A DNA stretch of 64,000 nt from Mucilaginibacter auburnensis (GCF_002797815.1 NZ_PGFJ01000002.1:1488001-1552000); one strand, 5' to 3'; shown: positions 26,646 through 36,697, counted from the stretch's first letter. Translations and numbers: made by a program. Notes: generated by a model not told the origin, from the letters alone.

Positions 26646-27035
26646 TTAAACTCTTCTTCTTTTTGATGGACGGCAACCGTTGTGCGGAAGCGGAGTGATG
26701 TCCTTTATGATAGTAACCTCAATACCTGTAGTTTGTAAAGTACGGATAGCTGACTCACGACCAGAACCCGGGCCTTTTACAAATACTTCAACTTTACGTA
26801 AGCCTAAATCATAAGCAGCTTTCCCGCAATCGGCAGCAGCCTGACCGGCAGCGTAAGGTGTGTTCTTTTTTGAACCTTTGAAGCCCATTTTACCTGCAGA
26901 AGACCATGATATAGCCTGACCGGTTTTATTGGTTAAGGTAATGATAATGTTGTTGAATGTGGCGTTGATGTGTGCTTCGCCAACTGGCTCAACAACAACA
27001 ATACGCTTTTTGGTTACTTTTTTAGCTTTAGCCAT
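26646..27035 (-). CDS. rpsK: 30S ribosomal protein S11
   Basis: A 129-aa platform protein of the small subunit. The body ([26 protein letters not shown]) and the C-terminal [13 protein letters not shown] are typical. It is separated from rpsM by 140 bp, where most genomes have under 30 bp; the gap contains a perfect 15-bp hairpin. Confidence 0.98.
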   Translation of the reverse strand: MAKAKKVTKKRIVVVEPVGEAHINATFNNIIITLTNKTGQAISWSSAGKMGFKGSKKNTPYAAGQAAADCGKAAYDLGLRKVEVFVKGPGSGRESAIRTLQTTGIEVTIIKDITPLPHNGCRPSKRRRV

Positions 27036-27120
27036 TTTCTTGTTTAATTATTGATTGAATGAATTACTGAATTATTAAATAACTCGGACCCATTAATCGC
27101 TTATAATTTGTTTTATTCCT

Positions 27121-27170
27121 AATGAATGAAGATTACTGACAGTTAAACCAATCAATAATCTTCATTCATT
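27121..27170. repeat. Perfect 15-bp hairpin in the rpsM-rpsK gap
   Basis: AATGAATGAAGATTA (27121-27135) is exactly inverse to 27156-27170 with a 20-nt interior. It begins 6 bp past the rpsM stop in the transcript sense. It has no T-run, so read-through to rpsK is expected. Confidence 0.75.
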
Positions 27171-27175
27171 AATCA

Positions 27176-27553
27176 CTATTTAGTAGCTTTCTTTTTGTTA
27201 GCAACTGTTTTACGTTTTCCTTTACGGGTACGTGAGTTGTTCTTAGTACGCTGACCACGCAGAGGTAAACCTTTACGGTGACGGGTACCACGGTAGCAAC
27301 CAATATCCATTAAGCGTTTGATGTTAAGCTGAACTTCAGAACGCAGTGCGCCTTCAACTTTAATCTCGTCATTGATGATAGTACGGATAGCTGTTAACTG
27401 ATCATCATTCCAATCCTGCACTTTGGTGTTTACATCTATACCTGCTTTAGCCAAAATTTCTTTAGCAGTTGAACGGCCAATGCCGTAAATGTAAGTAAGG
27501 CCAATCTCGCCTCTTTTGTTCTTTGGTAAATCAATACCTGAAATCCTTGCCAT
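27176..27553 (-). CDS. rpsM: 30S ribosomal protein S13
   Basis: A 125-aa head protein that contacts the P-site tRNA and 23S rRNA. It starts [27 protein letters not shown] and ends with the basic [19 protein letters not shown] tail that reaches the tRNA. It lies 69 bp after rpmJ. Confidence 0.98.
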   Translation of the reverse strand: MARISGIDLPKNKRGEIGLTYIYGIGRSTAKEILAKAGIDVNTKVQDWNDDQLTAIRTIINDEIKVEGALRSEVQLNIKRLMDIGCYRGTRHRKGLPLRGQRTKNNSRTRKGKRKTVANKKKATK

Positions 27554-27622
27554 ATTTGTTGTTTTGTTTTAGCGTCAACCGAACGGCGGCTACCGTTGTA
27601 CGAATTGATGCAAGTTTTTTAA

Positions 27623-27739
27623 TTATCCCTGACGTTGTTTGAACTTAGGGTTCTTTTTGTTAATTACGTAAAGCTTGCCGTTACGACGAATGATCTTGCA
27701 ATCAGCGCTACGCTTTTTAATGGATGCTCTAACTTTCAT
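27623..27739 (-). CDS. rpmJ: 50S ribosomal protein L36, zinc-free (C-minus) form
   Basis: A 38-aa protein ([15 protein letters not shown]... ending NPKFKQRQG). Only one cysteine (C14) remains of the CxxC...C...H zinc site: position 11 is Ser, 27 is Asn and 33 is Phe. It is thus the form that folds without zinc. The gene begins 9 bp after infA and is at the usual place between infA and rpsM. Confidence 0.95.
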   Translation of the reverse strand: MKVRASIKKRSADCKIIRRNGKLYVINKKNPKFKQRQG

Positions 27740-27748
27740 CTCGCTTAA

Positions 27749-27967
27749 TTATTTATATCTGTATGTAATACGTCCTTTAGTTAAATCGTAAGGACTCATC
27801 TCCAATTTAACTTTATCACCAGGTAAAATTTTGATGTAGTGCATACGCATTTTACCTGATATGTGTGCAATAATCTCATGACCGTTCTCCAGCTCAACTC
27901 TGAACATTGCGTTTGATAACGCCTCCCGAATTGTACCGTCTTGTTCGATCGATGATTGTTTTGCCAT
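27749..27967 (-). CDS. infA: Translation initiation factor IF-1
   Basis: A 72-aa S1-fold protein that blocks the A site during initiation. The start [25 protein letters not shown] and the core [38 protein letters not shown] are typical. It lies between map and rpmJ, 63 bp after map. Confidence 0.98.
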   Translation of the reverse strand: MAKQSSIEQDGTIREALSNAMFRVELENGHEIIAHISGKMRMHYIKILPGDKVKLEMSPYDLTKGRITYRYK

Positions 27968-28030
27968 ATTTTACTGATTATTACTTAATTATCCGCCCCA
28001 AAAGCGGGACGCAAAATTAATAAAAATATT

Positions 28031-28822
28031 TTAATTATTTATTTTTTCTTTTAAAACATCATCAACATAACTAAATGTTGACAATACGTCTGCTTTACCC
28101 CGCTTAACAGCTACCGTATGCTCAAAATGTGCAGATGGTTTTCCGTCAATTGTTGATACGGTCCAGCCATCATCCCAAAACTTAACACCTGCACGGCCTG
28201 CGTTGATCATCGGTTCAATAGCTATCACCATTCCCTCCTCCAGCTTCACACCAGATCCGCGTTTTCCATAGTTAGGTACTTCAGGCTTTTCGTGCAATTT
28301 GGTACCAACACCGTGGCCCACTAACTCTCTTACAACACCAAAGCCATGTTTCTCTGCATGCTCCTGCACTGCGTAAGCGATATCGCCTATACGCATACCA
28401 ACTACAGCCTTTTCAATTCCTTTGTCAAGGCATTCGCGGGTAACGCGTAAAAGTGTTTTGGCTTCCTCACCTATTTCGCCAATAGCAAAAGTAAAGGCAG
28501 AGTCACCATAGTATTTATTAAGGATTGCGCCGCAATCAACAGATACGATATCTCCGTCTTTCAGTTCGTATTTTCCCGGGAAGCCATGTACAACCTGATT
28601 ATTCAGGGATATACAAAGCGAATAAGGAAAACCTCCGTAGTTTAAAAAAGCAGGGATACCGCCATTGTCGCGGATGTAGGTTTCAGCAAGTTTATCAAGA
28701 TCAATAGTGCGCACACCTGGTCCAATAACTTTGGCTATTTCGCCATGTGTTCTTGCAACCAGCTGTGCGCTCAATCTTATGAGTTCTACCTCCTCGGCAG
28801 ACTTATAAACGATCTTTGACAT
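28031..28822 (-). CDS. map: Methionine aminopeptidase, type I
   Basis: A 263-aa di-metal enzyme removing the initiator methionine. The ligand motifs VDCGAILNKYYGDSAFTF (two Asp), ELVGHGVG (His), IAIEPMI (Glu) and HFEHTVAV (Glu) are in place. It starts 6 bp after secY. Its position between secY and infA is usual; adk, present there in many bacteria, is absent. Confidence 0.97.
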   Translation of the reverse strand: MSKIVYKSAEEVELIRLSAQLVARTHGEIAKVIGPGVRTIDLDKLAETYIRDNGGIPAFLNYGGFPYSLCISLNNQVVHGFPGKYELKDGDIVSVDCGAILNKYYGDSAFTFAIGEIGEEAKTLLRVTRECLDKGIEKAVVGMRIGDIAYAVQEHAEKHGFGVVRELVGHGVGTKLHEKPEVPNYGKRGSGVKLEEGMVIAIEPMINAGRAGVKFWDDGWTVSTIDGKPSAHFEHTVAVKRGKADVLSTFSYVDDVLKEKINN

Positions 28823-28828
28823 GCTTTA

Positions 28829-30169
28829 CTATATTGCTGTCGGTGTTGTTCCGGCAGCTGCAGGCACAGCCGAACGTCCTTTTACTCTTCCGGTTTTCAT
28901 CAAACCATCGTAATGACGCATCAGCAAGTGACTTTCAATTTGTTGTAAGGTATCTAATACAACACCAACCAAAATGATCAATGAAGTACCCCCAAAAAAA
29001 CGTGCAAACAGGTTATTAACACCTACCAAATTAGCTAACGAAGGTATGATAGCAATGATGGCCAGGAATATTGAACCCGGTAAGGTTATCTTTGAGATCA
29101 CACCGTCAATGAAGCTTTCGGTTGGCAAACCTGGTTTAACACCCGGAATGAAACCACCGTTTTTCTTCATGTCGTCAGACATTTGCTTCGGATTTACTGT
29201 AATTGCAGTATAGAAATACGTAAATACAATGATCAATAAAGCAAACAGGATGTTATGCAACCATGAGTTATAATCTCCTAAAGCTATAATAATGCTATTT
29301 GTAGCAGCCTTAGGGAAGAACGAAGCGATAGTGGCAGGTATGAACATTAATGCTTGAGCAAAAATGATAGGCATTACACCGGCAGCATTCACTTTTAACG
29401 GAATGTACTGACGAACACCGCCATACTGTTTATTACCAACAATACGTTTTGCGTACTGCACAGCTATCTTGCGTGTTCCCTGTACTATAAGGATGGTAAA
29501 CATTACCACACCTATCAGAGCAATTAACTCAACAATGAAAGCAATTAAGCCGCCAGTACCGGTTGTACGGTTTTGGAACTCTGCTAAGAAAGCGCTTGGC
29601 AAGGTGGCAATAATACCCACCATGATGATCAATGATATACCGTTACCTATACCTTTATCTGTAATCTTCTCACCTAACCACATTACAAATAACGTACCTG
29701 CTGTTAACACCATTGTGTTCATGATGGTAAACATTGGGTTTGCTATCAATATCTCGTTAGCAGTTACCTGTGAATTAAGGTAAGCTACCGCCTGCACTGC
29801 AGTGATAACGATTGTTAGATAGCGGGTCCATTGATTGATCTTGTTACGACCGCTCTCGCCTTCTTTTTGCATTTTAGCAAAATACGGAACAGCTATACCC
29901 AACAACTGCATCACAATAGATGCAGAAATGTAAGGCATAACGCCTAATGCGAAAATGGATATACGCGAAAAAGAGCCACCAGCAAACATATTTAATAAAC
30001 CAACCAAGCCCTCGGCTTGCTTAGCATCTGTTTGTGAGGCATCTACGCCCGGTAAACGCACAAATGCACCTACGCGGTATATTAAAAGAAATAAGAGTGT
30101 GTTAATTATACGCACTCTTAAGTCTTCAATTTTCCAGATATTGGATAATGTGGTGAAGAATTTCTTCAT
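28829..30169 (-). CDS. secY: Protein translocase subunit SecY
   Basis: A 446-aa channel-forming inner-membrane protein with ten hydrophobic segments. The start has the usual IWKIEDLRVRIINTLLFLLIYRVGAFVRLPGVD pattern, and the cytoplasmic loop motif GGVRQYIPLKVNAAGVMPIIFAQALMFIP is conserved. It follows rplO by 7 bp, so its expression is tied to ribosome synthesis. Confidence 0.98.
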   Translation of the reverse strand: MKKFFTTLSNIWKIEDLRVRIINTLLFLLIYRVGAFVRLPGVDASQTDAKQAEGLVGLLNMFAGGSFSRISIFALGVMPYISASIVMQLLGIAVPYFAKMQKEGESGRNKINQWTRYLTIVITAVQAVAYLNSQVTANEILIANPMFTIMNTMVLTAGTLFVMWLGEKITDKGIGNGISLIIMVGIIATLPSAFLAEFQNRTTGTGGLIAFIVELIALIGVVMFTILIVQGTRKIAVQYAKRIVGNKQYGGVRQYIPLKVNAAGVMPIIFAQALMFIPATIASFFPKAATNSIIIALGDYNSWLHNILFALLIIVFTYFYTAITVNPKQMSDDMKKNGGFIPGVKPGLPTESFIDGVISKITLPGSIFLAIIAIIPSLANLVGVNNLFARFFGGTSLIILVGVVLDTLQQIESHLLMRHYDGLMKTGRVKGRSAVPAAAGTTPTAI

Positions 30170-30176
30170 ACAAATA

Positions 30177-30623
30177 TTATAGCTTAACTATTGAACCACC
30201 TGCTGCTTCAATTGCTTTTTGCGCGGTAGCGGTAAATGCATGTGCTGTAACTTCAACTTTGGCTGTAAGTTCGCCACGACCTAAAATTTTCACCTTGTCG
30301 TTTTTAGACGCCAAACCATGATCCTTCAAAGTTTCCAGATCAATTGTTGAAAGTGAATATTTTTCAGTTAAGCCTTGTAATACATCCAGGTTAACACCAA
30401 CGTACTCTACACGATTAGGGTTTTTAAAGCCAACCTTAGGTAAGCGGCGCTGTAATGGCATCTGTCCACCTTCAAAGCCTATTTTAGTGCTTGTGCCTGA
30501 ACGTGAACCGGCACCTTTATGACCGCGGGTTGATGTACCACCACGGCCTGAACCTGTACCACGACCAATTCTTTTTCTATTTTTGGTAGAACCTTCTGCA
30601 GGTTTTAAATTACTTAAGTTCAT
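30177..30623 (-). CDS. rplO: 50S ribosomal protein L15
   Basis: A 148-aa 23S rRNA-binding protein with the Gly/Arg-rich N-terminal extension (KRIGRGTGSGRGGTSTRGHKGAGSRSG) and PLQRRLPKVGF. It starts 5 bp after rpmD and 7 bp before secY. Confidence 0.98.
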   Translation of the reverse strand: MNLSNLKPAEGSTKNRKRIGRGTGSGRGGTSTRGHKGAGSRSGTSTKIGFEGGQMPLQRRLPKVGFKNPNRVEYVGVNLDVLQGLTEKYSLSTIDLETLKDHGLASKNDKVKILGRGELTAKVEVTAHAFTATAQKAIEAAGGSIVKL

Positions 30624-30628
30624 GATTA

Positions 30629-30808
30629 TTAAATATTTTCTACCGCTACAAGGTGGTTAACTTTCTTAACCATACCAATAATAGCCGCAGTAGCTTCAAC
30701 TTCCACGCTGTGGTTTATTTTCTTTAAGCCCAGTGCTTCCACTGTCTTTTTCTGGCGCTCGGTCCTATCGATCACGCTTTTGATCTGGGTTATCTTGATC
30801 TTTGCCAT
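30629..30808 (-). CDS. rpmD: 50S ribosomal protein L30
   Basis: A 59-aa protein: [19 protein letters not shown] at the start, [22 protein letters not shown] in the second half, which is the usual L30 fold. ATG at 30806-30808, TAA at 30629-30631. It lies 7 bp after rpsE and 5 bp before rplO, its standard position. Confidence 0.96.
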   Translation of the reverse strand: MAKIKITQIKSVIDRTERQKKTVEALGLKKINHSVEVEATAAIIGMVKKVNHLVAVENI

Positions 30809-30815
30809 GTTCTGA

Positions 30816-31334
30816 TTATCCGTTAAATACTTTTCCTAAACTGATGCCGCGTTGTTGAGCTACAGTATTTGCATCACGCAATTGCGCTAAAGCCGATACG
30901 GTTGCTTTTACCACGTTGTGCGGGTTTGACGAACCTTTTGATTTTGCCAATACGTTGTGTACACCGGCGCTCTCTAATACTGCACGCATTGCACCACCTG
31001 CTATTACACCGGTACCATTAGCAGCAGGTTTTATAAATACAAAACCTCCAGAGAATTTTCCAATTTGTTCGTGAGGTACTGTACCATTGATAATAGGAAC
31101 TTTAACCAAGTTCTTTTTAGCATCATCAATACCTTTTGCAATTGCTTCAGTAACCTCTTTAGCTTTACCTAAACCGTAACCTACAACACCTTGCTCATCA
31201 CCTACCACTACGATAGCTGAAAAGCTGAATGTACGGCCACCTTTGGTTACTTTGGCAACACGTTGTATACTAACCAAACGATCCTTTAATTCGATCTCGC
31301 TGGTTTTTACTCTTTTTATGTTAATTGTTGACAT
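30816..31334 (-). CDS. rpsE: 30S ribosomal protein S5
   Basis: A 172-aa accuracy-related protein. The double-stranded-RNA-binding-like motif ([25 protein letters not shown]) and the C-terminal [17 protein letters not shown] are typical. It follows rplR by 16 bp. Confidence 0.98.
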   Translation of the reverse strand: MSTINIKRVKTSEIELKDRLVSIQRVAKVTKGGRTFSFSAIVVVGDEQGVVGYGLGKAKEVTEAIAKGIDDAKKNLVKVPIINGTVPHEQIGKFSGGFVFIKPAANGTGVIAGGAMRAVLESAGVHNVLAKSKGSSNPHNVVKATVSALAQLRDANTVAQQRGISLGKVFNG

Positions 31335-31350
31335 TTTCTTTTCCTACTGA

Positions 31351-31707
31351 TTAAAAGTTTAAACCACCTTCACGTGCACCTTCAGCCAATGATTTAACAC
31401 GGCCATGGTAAAGGTATCCGTTCCTGTCAAAAACCACATCTTTGATACCGGCTGCAATAGCTTTTTGAGCTACTAATTTGCCTACGGCTACTGATTGATC
31501 TGACTTGGTACCATCAGCAGAAAACTCTTTTGATAAAGATGATGCTGATACAAGGGTTTTACCGTTAACATCGTCAATGATCTGGGCATAAATACCTTTA
31601 TTACTTCTGTACACTGACAAACGCGGACGGGCTGTAGAGCCTGAAAGGCGCTTACGTATACCCATTTTAATTCTGTCTCTTCTTGATAATTTCGCTTTAG
31701 CTGCCAT
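31351..31707 (-). CDS. rplR: 50S ribosomal protein L18
   Basis: A 118-aa 5S rRNA-binding protein with [24 protein letters not shown] and the C-terminal [24 protein letters not shown]. It follows rplF by 5 bp. Confidence 0.98.
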   Translation of the reverse strand: MAAKAKLSRRDRIKMGIRKRLSGSTARPRLSVYRSNKGIYAQIIDDVNGKTLVSASSLSKEFSADGTKSDQSVAVGKLVAQKAIAAGIKDVVFDRNGYLYHGRVKSLAEGAREGGLNF

Positions 31708-31712
31708 GACGA

Positions 31713-32270
31713 TTATTTTTTAGATGCTGATTTACCTGCTTTTCTTCTTAATACTTCGCCCGCAAACTTGATACCTTTACCTTTATATGGTTCAGGAGCA
31801 CGTAACGAACGTATTTTAGCCGCTACCTGGCCTATCAGTTGCTTATCAGTTGATTCCAGAATGATGGTTGGGTTTTTACCCTTATCAGCAGTAGTTGAAA
31901 CTTTAATTTCCTGAGGTAACTCAAACACATAGTGGTGAGAGTAACCTAATACAAGGTCTAACGTGTTACCTTGGTTAGTTGCGCGGTAACCCACACCTAC
32001 TAACTCTTGCACAACTTTGTAACCTTCTGTTACTCCAACAACCATGTTGTTTAACAAAGCACGGTATAAACCATGTAAAGCTTTGTGGCGTTTTTGGTCT
32101 GTAGGGCGTTGAACTAAAAGCTCTGCGCCTTCCTGTACCACTTTAATATCGGTGTCAACCGCTTGATGCAATTCACCTTTAGGGCCTTTTACAGTTACTA
32201 CGTTATCAGCTGATACGGTAACAGTAACGCCTGCAGGTAATGCAATTGGTGATTTTCCTACTCTTGACAT
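31713..32270 (-). CDS. rplF: 50S ribosomal protein L6
   Basis: A 185-aa protein near the factor-binding site, with two similar alpha/beta domains: [16 protein letters not shown] at the start and [23 protein letters not shown] at the end. It follows rpsH by 16 bp. Confidence 0.98.
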   Translation of the reverse strand: MSRVGKSPIALPAGVTVTVSADNVVTVKGPKGELHQAVDTDIKVVQEGAELLVQRPTDQKRHKALHGLYRALLNNMVVGVTEGYKVVQELVGVGYRATNQGNTLDLVLGYSHHYVFELPQEIKVSTTADKGKNPTIILESTDKQLIGQVAAKIRSLRAPEPYKGKGIKFAGEVLRRKAGKSASKK

Positions 32271-32286
32271 TGCTTAATTCCTCCTA

Positions 32287-32685
32287 TTAATAAACGTAGC
32301 ATAAAACCTCACCACCAACATTTAACTGTTTAGCTTCTTTATCGGTCATAACACCTTTTGAAGTTGACAGGATGGCGATACCTAAACCATTTAATACGCG
32401 TGGCATAGTGTCCATGCCGGCATACCTACGTAAACCCGGACGGCTGATACGCTCGATTGAACGGATAGCCGGGATCTTAGTTATTGGATGGTACTTTAAA
32501 GCAACTTTAATTGTGCCTTGCGGTCCGTTATCCTCAAACTTGTAATTTGCAATGTAACCTTTATCAAAAAGAACTTTAGTGATCTCTTTTTTAAGGTTCG
32601 ATGCAGGAATTTCAACAACCCTATGGTTGGCTTTAATAGCATTCCTTACTCGTGTAAGATAATCTGCGATTGGATCTGTATTCAT
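32287..32685 (-). CDS. rpsH: 30S ribosomal protein S8
   Basis: A 132-aa 16S rRNA-binding assembly protein. The start MNTDPIADYLTRVRNAIKANH is the family start; an upstream in-frame ATG at 32724 would add 13 residues (VREGNRHHKQQI) that do not belong. The C-terminus STSKGVMTDKEAKQLNVGGEVLCYVY is typical. It comes 146 bp after rpsN, with a long hairpin in the gap. Confidence 0.97.
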   Translation of the reverse strand: MNTDPIADYLTRVRNAIKANHRVVEIPASNLKKEITKVLFDKGYIANYKFEDNGPQGTIKVALKYHPITKIPAIRSIERISRPGLRRYAGMDTMPRVLNGLGIAILSTSKGVMTDKEAKQLNVGGEVLCYVY

Positions 32686-32763
32686 TATTTGTTGTTTGTG
32701 ATGACGGTTTCCTTCCCGGACCACCCGGGCGACCTTTCATCGGTTAATCTTAGTTAAATAGAA

Positions 32764-32821
32764 GATTAGTGATTGGAGATTAGTGTACTCTTAAATAGTC
32801 ACTAATTTCCAATCACTAATC
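32764..32821. repeat. 22-bp near-perfect hairpin in the rpsN-rpsH gap
   Basis: Arms 32764-32785 and 32800-32821 are reverse complements with one mismatch and a 14-nt loop. Each arm is a run of 7-mers (GATTAGT, GATTGGA, GATTAGT). It lies inside the spc part of the operon and has no T-run. Confidence 0.85.
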
Positions 32822-32831
32822 AACTAATATA

Positions 32832-33101
32832 TTACCAGCTTGCTTTTTTAACTCCCGGGATCTTGCCCTCAAGAGCCATTTCACGGAAAGTAACACGCGA
32901 AATACCAAACTGACGCATGTAACCACGCGGACGGCCGGTTAATTTGCAACGGTTGTGCAGTTTTACCGGAGAAGATGCTTTTGGCAATGCGTCTAACGCT
33001 ACCCAATCACCTGCTTCTTTCAACGCTGCACGTTTTTCAGCATATTTAGCTACTAATTTAGCACGTTTAATTTCGCGTGCTTTTACGCCTTCTTTAGCCA
33101 T
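32832..33101 (-). CDS. rpsN: 30S ribosomal protein S14, zinc-free form
   Basis: An 89-aa protein starting [26 protein letters not shown] and ending [22 protein letters not shown]...KKASW. It is the long, zinc-independent form without CxxC pairs. The start is set at 33101, inside the last codons of rplE (8-bp overlap), because an upstream reading from 33128 would add foreign residues. Confidence 0.97.
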   Translation of the reverse strand: MAKEGVKAREIKRAKLVAKYAEKRAALKEAGDWVALDALPKASSPVKLHNRCKLTGRPRGYMRQFGISRVTFREMALEGKIPGVKKASW

Positions 33102-33663
33102 TATTTTGATTTTTGAATGGTAAACCAAATTGTTTCAGTAACTCTAATGCTTCAACATCATTAGTTGCTGAGGTTACAAAGGTAATATCCATACCTTGTA
33201 TTTTATTAATTTTATCAATATTGATTTCAGGGAAGATAATTTGCTCGGTAATACCTAATGTATAATTACCTTTTCCGTCAAAACCTTTATCATTGATACC
33301 TTTAAAATCGCGGATACGTGGCAGAGCTACAGAGATCAAACGATCCAGGAACTCATACATGGTGTTGTCACGTAAAGTAACACGTACACCTACCGGCATA
33401 TTTTTACGCAATTTAAAGTTAGAGATATCTTTCTTTGATTTAGAAGATACTGCCTGCTGACCGGTAATGGTAGTTAACTCAGTGATAGTGTTCTCGATCA
33501 ATTTCTTGTCGGTAGTAGCACCACCAACACCCTGGTTGATAGCAATTTTCTCTAATTTAGGAACCTGCATTACGCTTTTGTACTGAAATTTATCTTTCAG
33601 TGCAGTACGTATCTCTTCCTTGTACTTTGATTTTAATCTTGGTGTATAAGTTGCTTCAGCCAT
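33094..33663 (-). CDS. rplE: 50S ribosomal protein L5
   Basis: A 189-aa 5S rRNA-binding protein that bridges to S13. It carries [20 protein letters not shown] and [26 protein letters not shown]. It overlaps rplX by one base (TAATG) and rpsN by eight. Confidence 0.98.
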   Translation of the reverse strand: MAEATYTPRLKSKYKEEIRTALKDKFQYKSVMQVPKLEKIAINQGVGGATTDKKLIENTITELTTITGQQAVSSKSKKDISNFKLRKNMPVGVRVTLRDNTMYEFLDRLISVALPRIRDFKGINDKGFDGKGNYTLGITEQIIFPEINIDKINKIQGMDITFVTSATNDVEALELLKQFGLPFKNQNNG

Positions 33664-33992
33664 TACTTAATTTCCTCCCCTGATTTTTTTGCTACTCTAA
33701 CTAATTTACCGTCAGCATTTTTTTGGCGGCCAACACGGGTAGTTGCTCCTGTTTTAGGATCAATTAACGCCAGGTTTGAAATGTGTATAGCAGCTTCCTG
33801 CTTAACAATACCGCCATTAGGGTTAGCTGCATTTGGTTTAGTGTGTTTTGATACCATGTTGGCACCTTCAACAACAGCACGGTTTTTGTCAACCAATACC
33901 TCAACCACTTTACCTTGTGATCCTTTTGAATCGCCGGCTATAACTTTAACCAGATCGCCTTTTTTGATCTTTAATTTTGTTTTCTTTTCCAT
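33663..33992 (-). CDS. rplX: 50S ribosomal protein L24
   Basis: A 109-aa assembly-initiator protein with the KOW motif ([24 protein letters not shown]). One base separates it from rplN, and its stop overlaps the rplE start. Confidence 0.98.
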   Translation of the reverse strand: MEKKTKLKIKKGDLVKVIAGDSKGSQGKVVEVLVDKNRAVVEGANMVSKHTKPNAANPNGGIVKQEAAIHISNLALIDPKTGATTRVGRQKNADGKLVRVAKKSGEEIK

Positions 33993-33993
33993 G

Positions 33994-34362
33994 TTACAAT
34001 ACCTCCGGTGCTAATGAAACGATTTTCATAAATTGTTTCTCACGCAATTCTCTTGCAACAGGGCCAAATATACGTGTGCCTCTCGGCTCATCCTGGTTGT
34101 TCAATAAAACAGCCGCGTTATCGTCAAAACGGATGTATGAACCGTCTCTTCTGCGGATCTCTTTTTTGGTTCTAACCACTACGGCTTTTGATACAGTACC
34201 TTTTTTTACGTTACCTGATGGCAGCGCGCTTTTAACGGTAACTACTATCTTGTCGCCAATTGAGGCATATCTTTTACCGGTACCGCCTAACACACGGATC
34301 ACTAAAACTTCTTTAGCGCCGCTGTTGTCAGCTACATTTAATCTTGATTCCTGTTGTACCAT
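33994..34362 (-). CDS. rplN: 50S ribosomal protein L14
   Basis: A 122-aa protein at the subunit interface: [26 protein letters not shown] at the start and [29 protein letters not shown] at the end. One base after rpsQ and one base before rplX. Confidence 0.98.
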   Translation of the reverse strand: MVQQESRLNVADNSGAKEVLVIRVLGGTGKRYASIGDKIVVTVKSALPSGNVKKGTVSKAVVVRTKKEIRRRDGSYIRFDDNAAVLLNNQDEPRGTRIFGPVARELREKQFMKIVSLAPEVL

Positions 34363-34363
34363 C

Positions 34364-34618
34364 TTATTTAGCCCTTTCTAAAATTTGAACTAATCTCCAG
34401 TTTTTGTTCTTGCTCAGCGGACGAGTTTCCATAATCAATACGGTATCGCCAATACCGCAGGTATTAGCTTCGTCGTGTGCCATGAACTTGGTAGTTTTCT
34501 TCACGAATTTGCCGTAAATAGGGTGTTTCACCTTACGCTCAACAGCCACAACAATAGATTTCTCCATCTTATTGCTAACTACCAGGCCGGTACGTGTTTT
34601 TCTTAAATTTCTTTCCAT
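34364..34618 (-). CDS. rpsQ: 30S ribosomal protein S17
   Basis: An 84-aa OB-fold 16S rRNA-binding protein: [33 protein letters not shown]. It follows rpmC by 19 bp. Confidence 0.98.
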   Translation of the reverse strand: MERNLRKTRTGLVVSNKMEKSIVVAVERKVKHPIYGKFVKKTTKFMAHDEANTCGIGDTVLIMETRPLSKNKNWRLVQILERAK

Positions 34619-34637
34619 TTTTCTCGACGCGTAAAAA

Positions 34638-34847
34638 TTAATTTTGTTCAGAAGCTGATGCCGCTTTACGCTTTGTTAATTCAGTATTTAAGCGAGCGAT
34701 CTCCTTACGTACCTTAGTGATACGGCTTGGATTTTCGATAGCCGAAACCGCGTGCGCAAATTTCAGTTTAGTAAGGTTTGCCCTTTCTTCGCTGATCTTT
34801 GCTACCAACTCTTCAGTTGCGAGCTCTAAAATTTCTGAGTTTTTCAT
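34638..34847 (-). CDS. rpmC: 50S ribosomal protein L29
   Basis: A 69-aa two-helix protein near the exit tunnel: [50 protein letters not shown]. It follows rplP with an unusual 86-bp gap holding heptad-type repeats. Confidence 0.97.
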   Translation of the reverse strand: MKNSEILELATEELVAKISEERANLTKLKFAHAVSAIENPSRITKVRKEIARLNTELTKRKAASASEQN

Positions 34848-34854
34848 TTCTCTT

Positions 34855-34930
34855 GTTAGTTTTTTGAGTTATTAGTTCTAAGCCGACTTTATCCTAACTG
34901 ATAACTGCAAACTCAAAACCGCCAACTAAT
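34855..34930. repeat. Heptad-type imperfect inverted repeats in the rplP-rpmC gap
   Basis: The left side (TTAGTTTTTTGAGTTATTAGTT) and the right side (AACTGATAACTGCAAACTC...CCAACTAA) are imperfect inverse copies, in the same style as the other r-protein spacers. There is no T-run. Confidence 0.45.
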
Positions 34931-34933
34931 TGT

Positions 34934-35356
34934 TTATGCTTCTACGTAATCTTTACGTACTACAAATTTTGTTTGTACCGGCAACTTCTGGGCTGCAAGG
35001 CGTAAAGCCTCTTTAGCAACTTCCATTGGTACACCTTCTGCTTCAAAAATGATCCTACCGGGGCGTACTACCGCTACCCAGTATTCAGGAGCACCTTTAC
35101 CCTTACCCATACGTACCTCTGCTGGTTTCTTGGTTACAGGTTTGTCAGGGAAAATTCTGATCCATACCTGTCCTTCACGTTTCATGTAACGTGTTACAGC
35201 AATACGGGCAGATTCTATCTGACGGCTGGTGATCCAGGCCGCTTCCAGTGATTTAACACCGAAAGATCCGAATGAAAGTTCTGCGCCACGGGTGGCTAAA
35301 CCTTTCATTCTGCCTTTTTGCATCTTTCTGAACTTCGTTCTTTTTGGCTGTAGCAT
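34934..35356 (-). CDS. rplP: 50S ribosomal protein L16
   Basis: A 140-aa protein at the A-site tRNA elbow: [26 protein letters not shown] and [21 protein letters not shown]. It follows rpsC by 47 bp. Confidence 0.98.
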   Translation of the reverse strand: MLQPKRTKFRKMQKGRMKGLATRGAELSFGSFGVKSLEAAWITSRQIESARIAVTRYMKREGQVWIRIFPDKPVTKKPAEVRMGKGKGAPEYWVAVVRPGRIIFEAEGVPMEVAKEALRLAAQKLPVQTKFVVRKDYVEA

Positions 35357-35403
35357 TTTATTAAGCTTTAATATCTGTTACGATATTTATTCTACATTAA
35401 TTG

Positions 35404-36261
35404 TTATCTTCTGGGTGCGCCGCCCTGACGGTTTTGGCCGCCACGGTTTTGACCACCGCCACGGTTATTGCCACCGCCTCTGCGATCGTTGTTGTTACCA
35501 CCCCTGCGGTCACCACCGCCTCTTCTTTCGCCTCTGTCGCCGCCGCGTTCATTTCTGAAATCACCGCCGCCTTCAGGGCGTCCGCCTTTACCGCTTGCGC
35601 TGCTGGTGCCACCAATGTTTGGAGACAGGTCGCGCTTGCCGTAAACCTCACCTTTGCAAATCCACACTTTAACACCTATTTTACCATAAGTAGTTAAAGC
35701 CTCGGCTAATGCGTAATCAATATCAGCACGGAAGGTATGTAACGGAATCCTTCCCTCTTTATATTGCTCACTACGCGCCATTTCCGCTCCGCCTAAACGG
35801 CCAGATGTCATGATCTTGATACCCTCCGCACCCATTCTCATGGTTGCAGCGATAGTAGTTTTCATTGCTCTACGGAAAGAGATACGCGCTTCCAGCTGTT
35901 TGGCCACGCCTTCTGCAACTAATTGTGCATCAAGCTCAGGGCGTTTTATCTCGAAAATGTTGATCTGAACTTCCTTTTTGGTAAGTTTTTTCAACTCTTC
36001 TTTAATCTTGTCAACTTCGGCACCACCTTTACCAATTACAATACCCGGACGGGCAGTGTGAATGGTTACAGTGATACGTTTTAATGTACGCTCAATAACA
36101 ACTTTAGCTACGCCACCTTTGTTAATACGCGCTGATAAGTATTTGCGGATCCTTTCGTCCTCAACTAATTTATCGGAGTAGTTGTTGCCACCGAACCAGT
36201 TAGAATCCCAACCTCTGATGATTCCTAATCTGTTACCTATTGGATGTGCTTTTTGTCCCAT
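35404..36261 (-). CDS. rpsC: 30S ribosomal protein S3 with RGG-rich C-terminal tail
   Basis: A 285-aa head protein of the mRNA entry tunnel. Residues 1-210 are the normal S3 with its KH domain ([24 protein letters not shown]). Residues about 211-285 form a low-complexity tail of Gly, Arg, Asn and Gln (RGG, RRGG and NNRGG units), so the protein is some 50-70 residues longer than E. coli S3. Such tails bind RNA loosely and are disordered. The DNA encoding the tail is GC-rich and repetitive. Gap to rplV 7 bp. Confidence 0.97.
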   Translation of the reverse strand: MGQKAHPIGNRLGIIRGWDSNWFGGNNYSDKLVEDERIRKYLSARINKGGVAKVVIERTLKRITVTIHTARPGIVIGKGGAEVDKIKEELKKLTKKEVQINIFEIKRPELDAQLVAEGVAKQLEARISFRRAMKTTIAATMRMGAEGIKIMTSGRLGGAEMARSEQYKEGRIPLHTFRADIDYALAEALTTYGKIGVKVWICKGEVYGKRDLSPNIGGTSSASGKGGRPEGGGDFRNERGGDRGERRGGGDRRGGNNNDRRGGGNNRGGGQNRGGQNRQGGAPRR

Positions 36262-36268
36262 TTCCTAA

Positions 36269-36691
36269 TTAGTTGTTTTCATTTTTACTATCAACAATAA
36301 GCGTTACGTGGTTTGAACGCTTGCGTATACGGTAACCGCGACCTTGTGGTGCAGGGCGTAAACGTTTAGCCTGACGACCACCACCTACTGATACTTGTTT
36401 CACAACAAGATCATCGGCGCTTTTACCTTCGTTTTTAGCTTGCCAGTTGTTAATTGCTGATAAAAGCAATTTCTCAACGCGGATAGCTGCTTCTTTATTA
36501 GTGAACTTTAATATACTTAAAGCTTTAAATACATTTTCGCCACGGATCAAATCAACCACCAAACGCATTTTGCGTGGTGAAGTTGGGCAGTTCTGTAATT
36601 TTGCAACAGATGCGCCACCAACTTCGGCTTTCGCAGCTTCTTTTTGTTGCCTGATCAATACAGACTTTTTAATTTTTGTTGTTGCTTCCAT
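36269..36691 (-). CDS. rplV: 50S ribosomal protein L22
   Basis: A 140-aa protein lining the exit tunnel: [32 protein letters not shown] and [24 protein letters not shown]. The N-terminal ~25 residues ([20 protein letters not shown]) extend beyond the common start. Six bp after rpsS. Confidence 0.97.
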   Translation of the reverse strand: MEATTKIKKSVLIRQQKEAAKAEVGGASVAKLQNCPTSPRKMRLVVDLIRGENVFKALSILKFTNKEAAIRVEKLLLSAINNWQAKNEGKSADDLVVKQVSVGGGRQAKRLRPAPQGRGYRIRKRSNHVTLIVDSKNENN

Positions 36692-36697
36692 TGCCTG

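Noticed and set aside
35397..35697. Overlapping open frames on both strands opposite the rpsC tail
   Set aside because: They arise from the GC-rich, repetitive code of the RGG tail; translations are Ala/Val/Thr-rich without motifs, and rpsC is certain.
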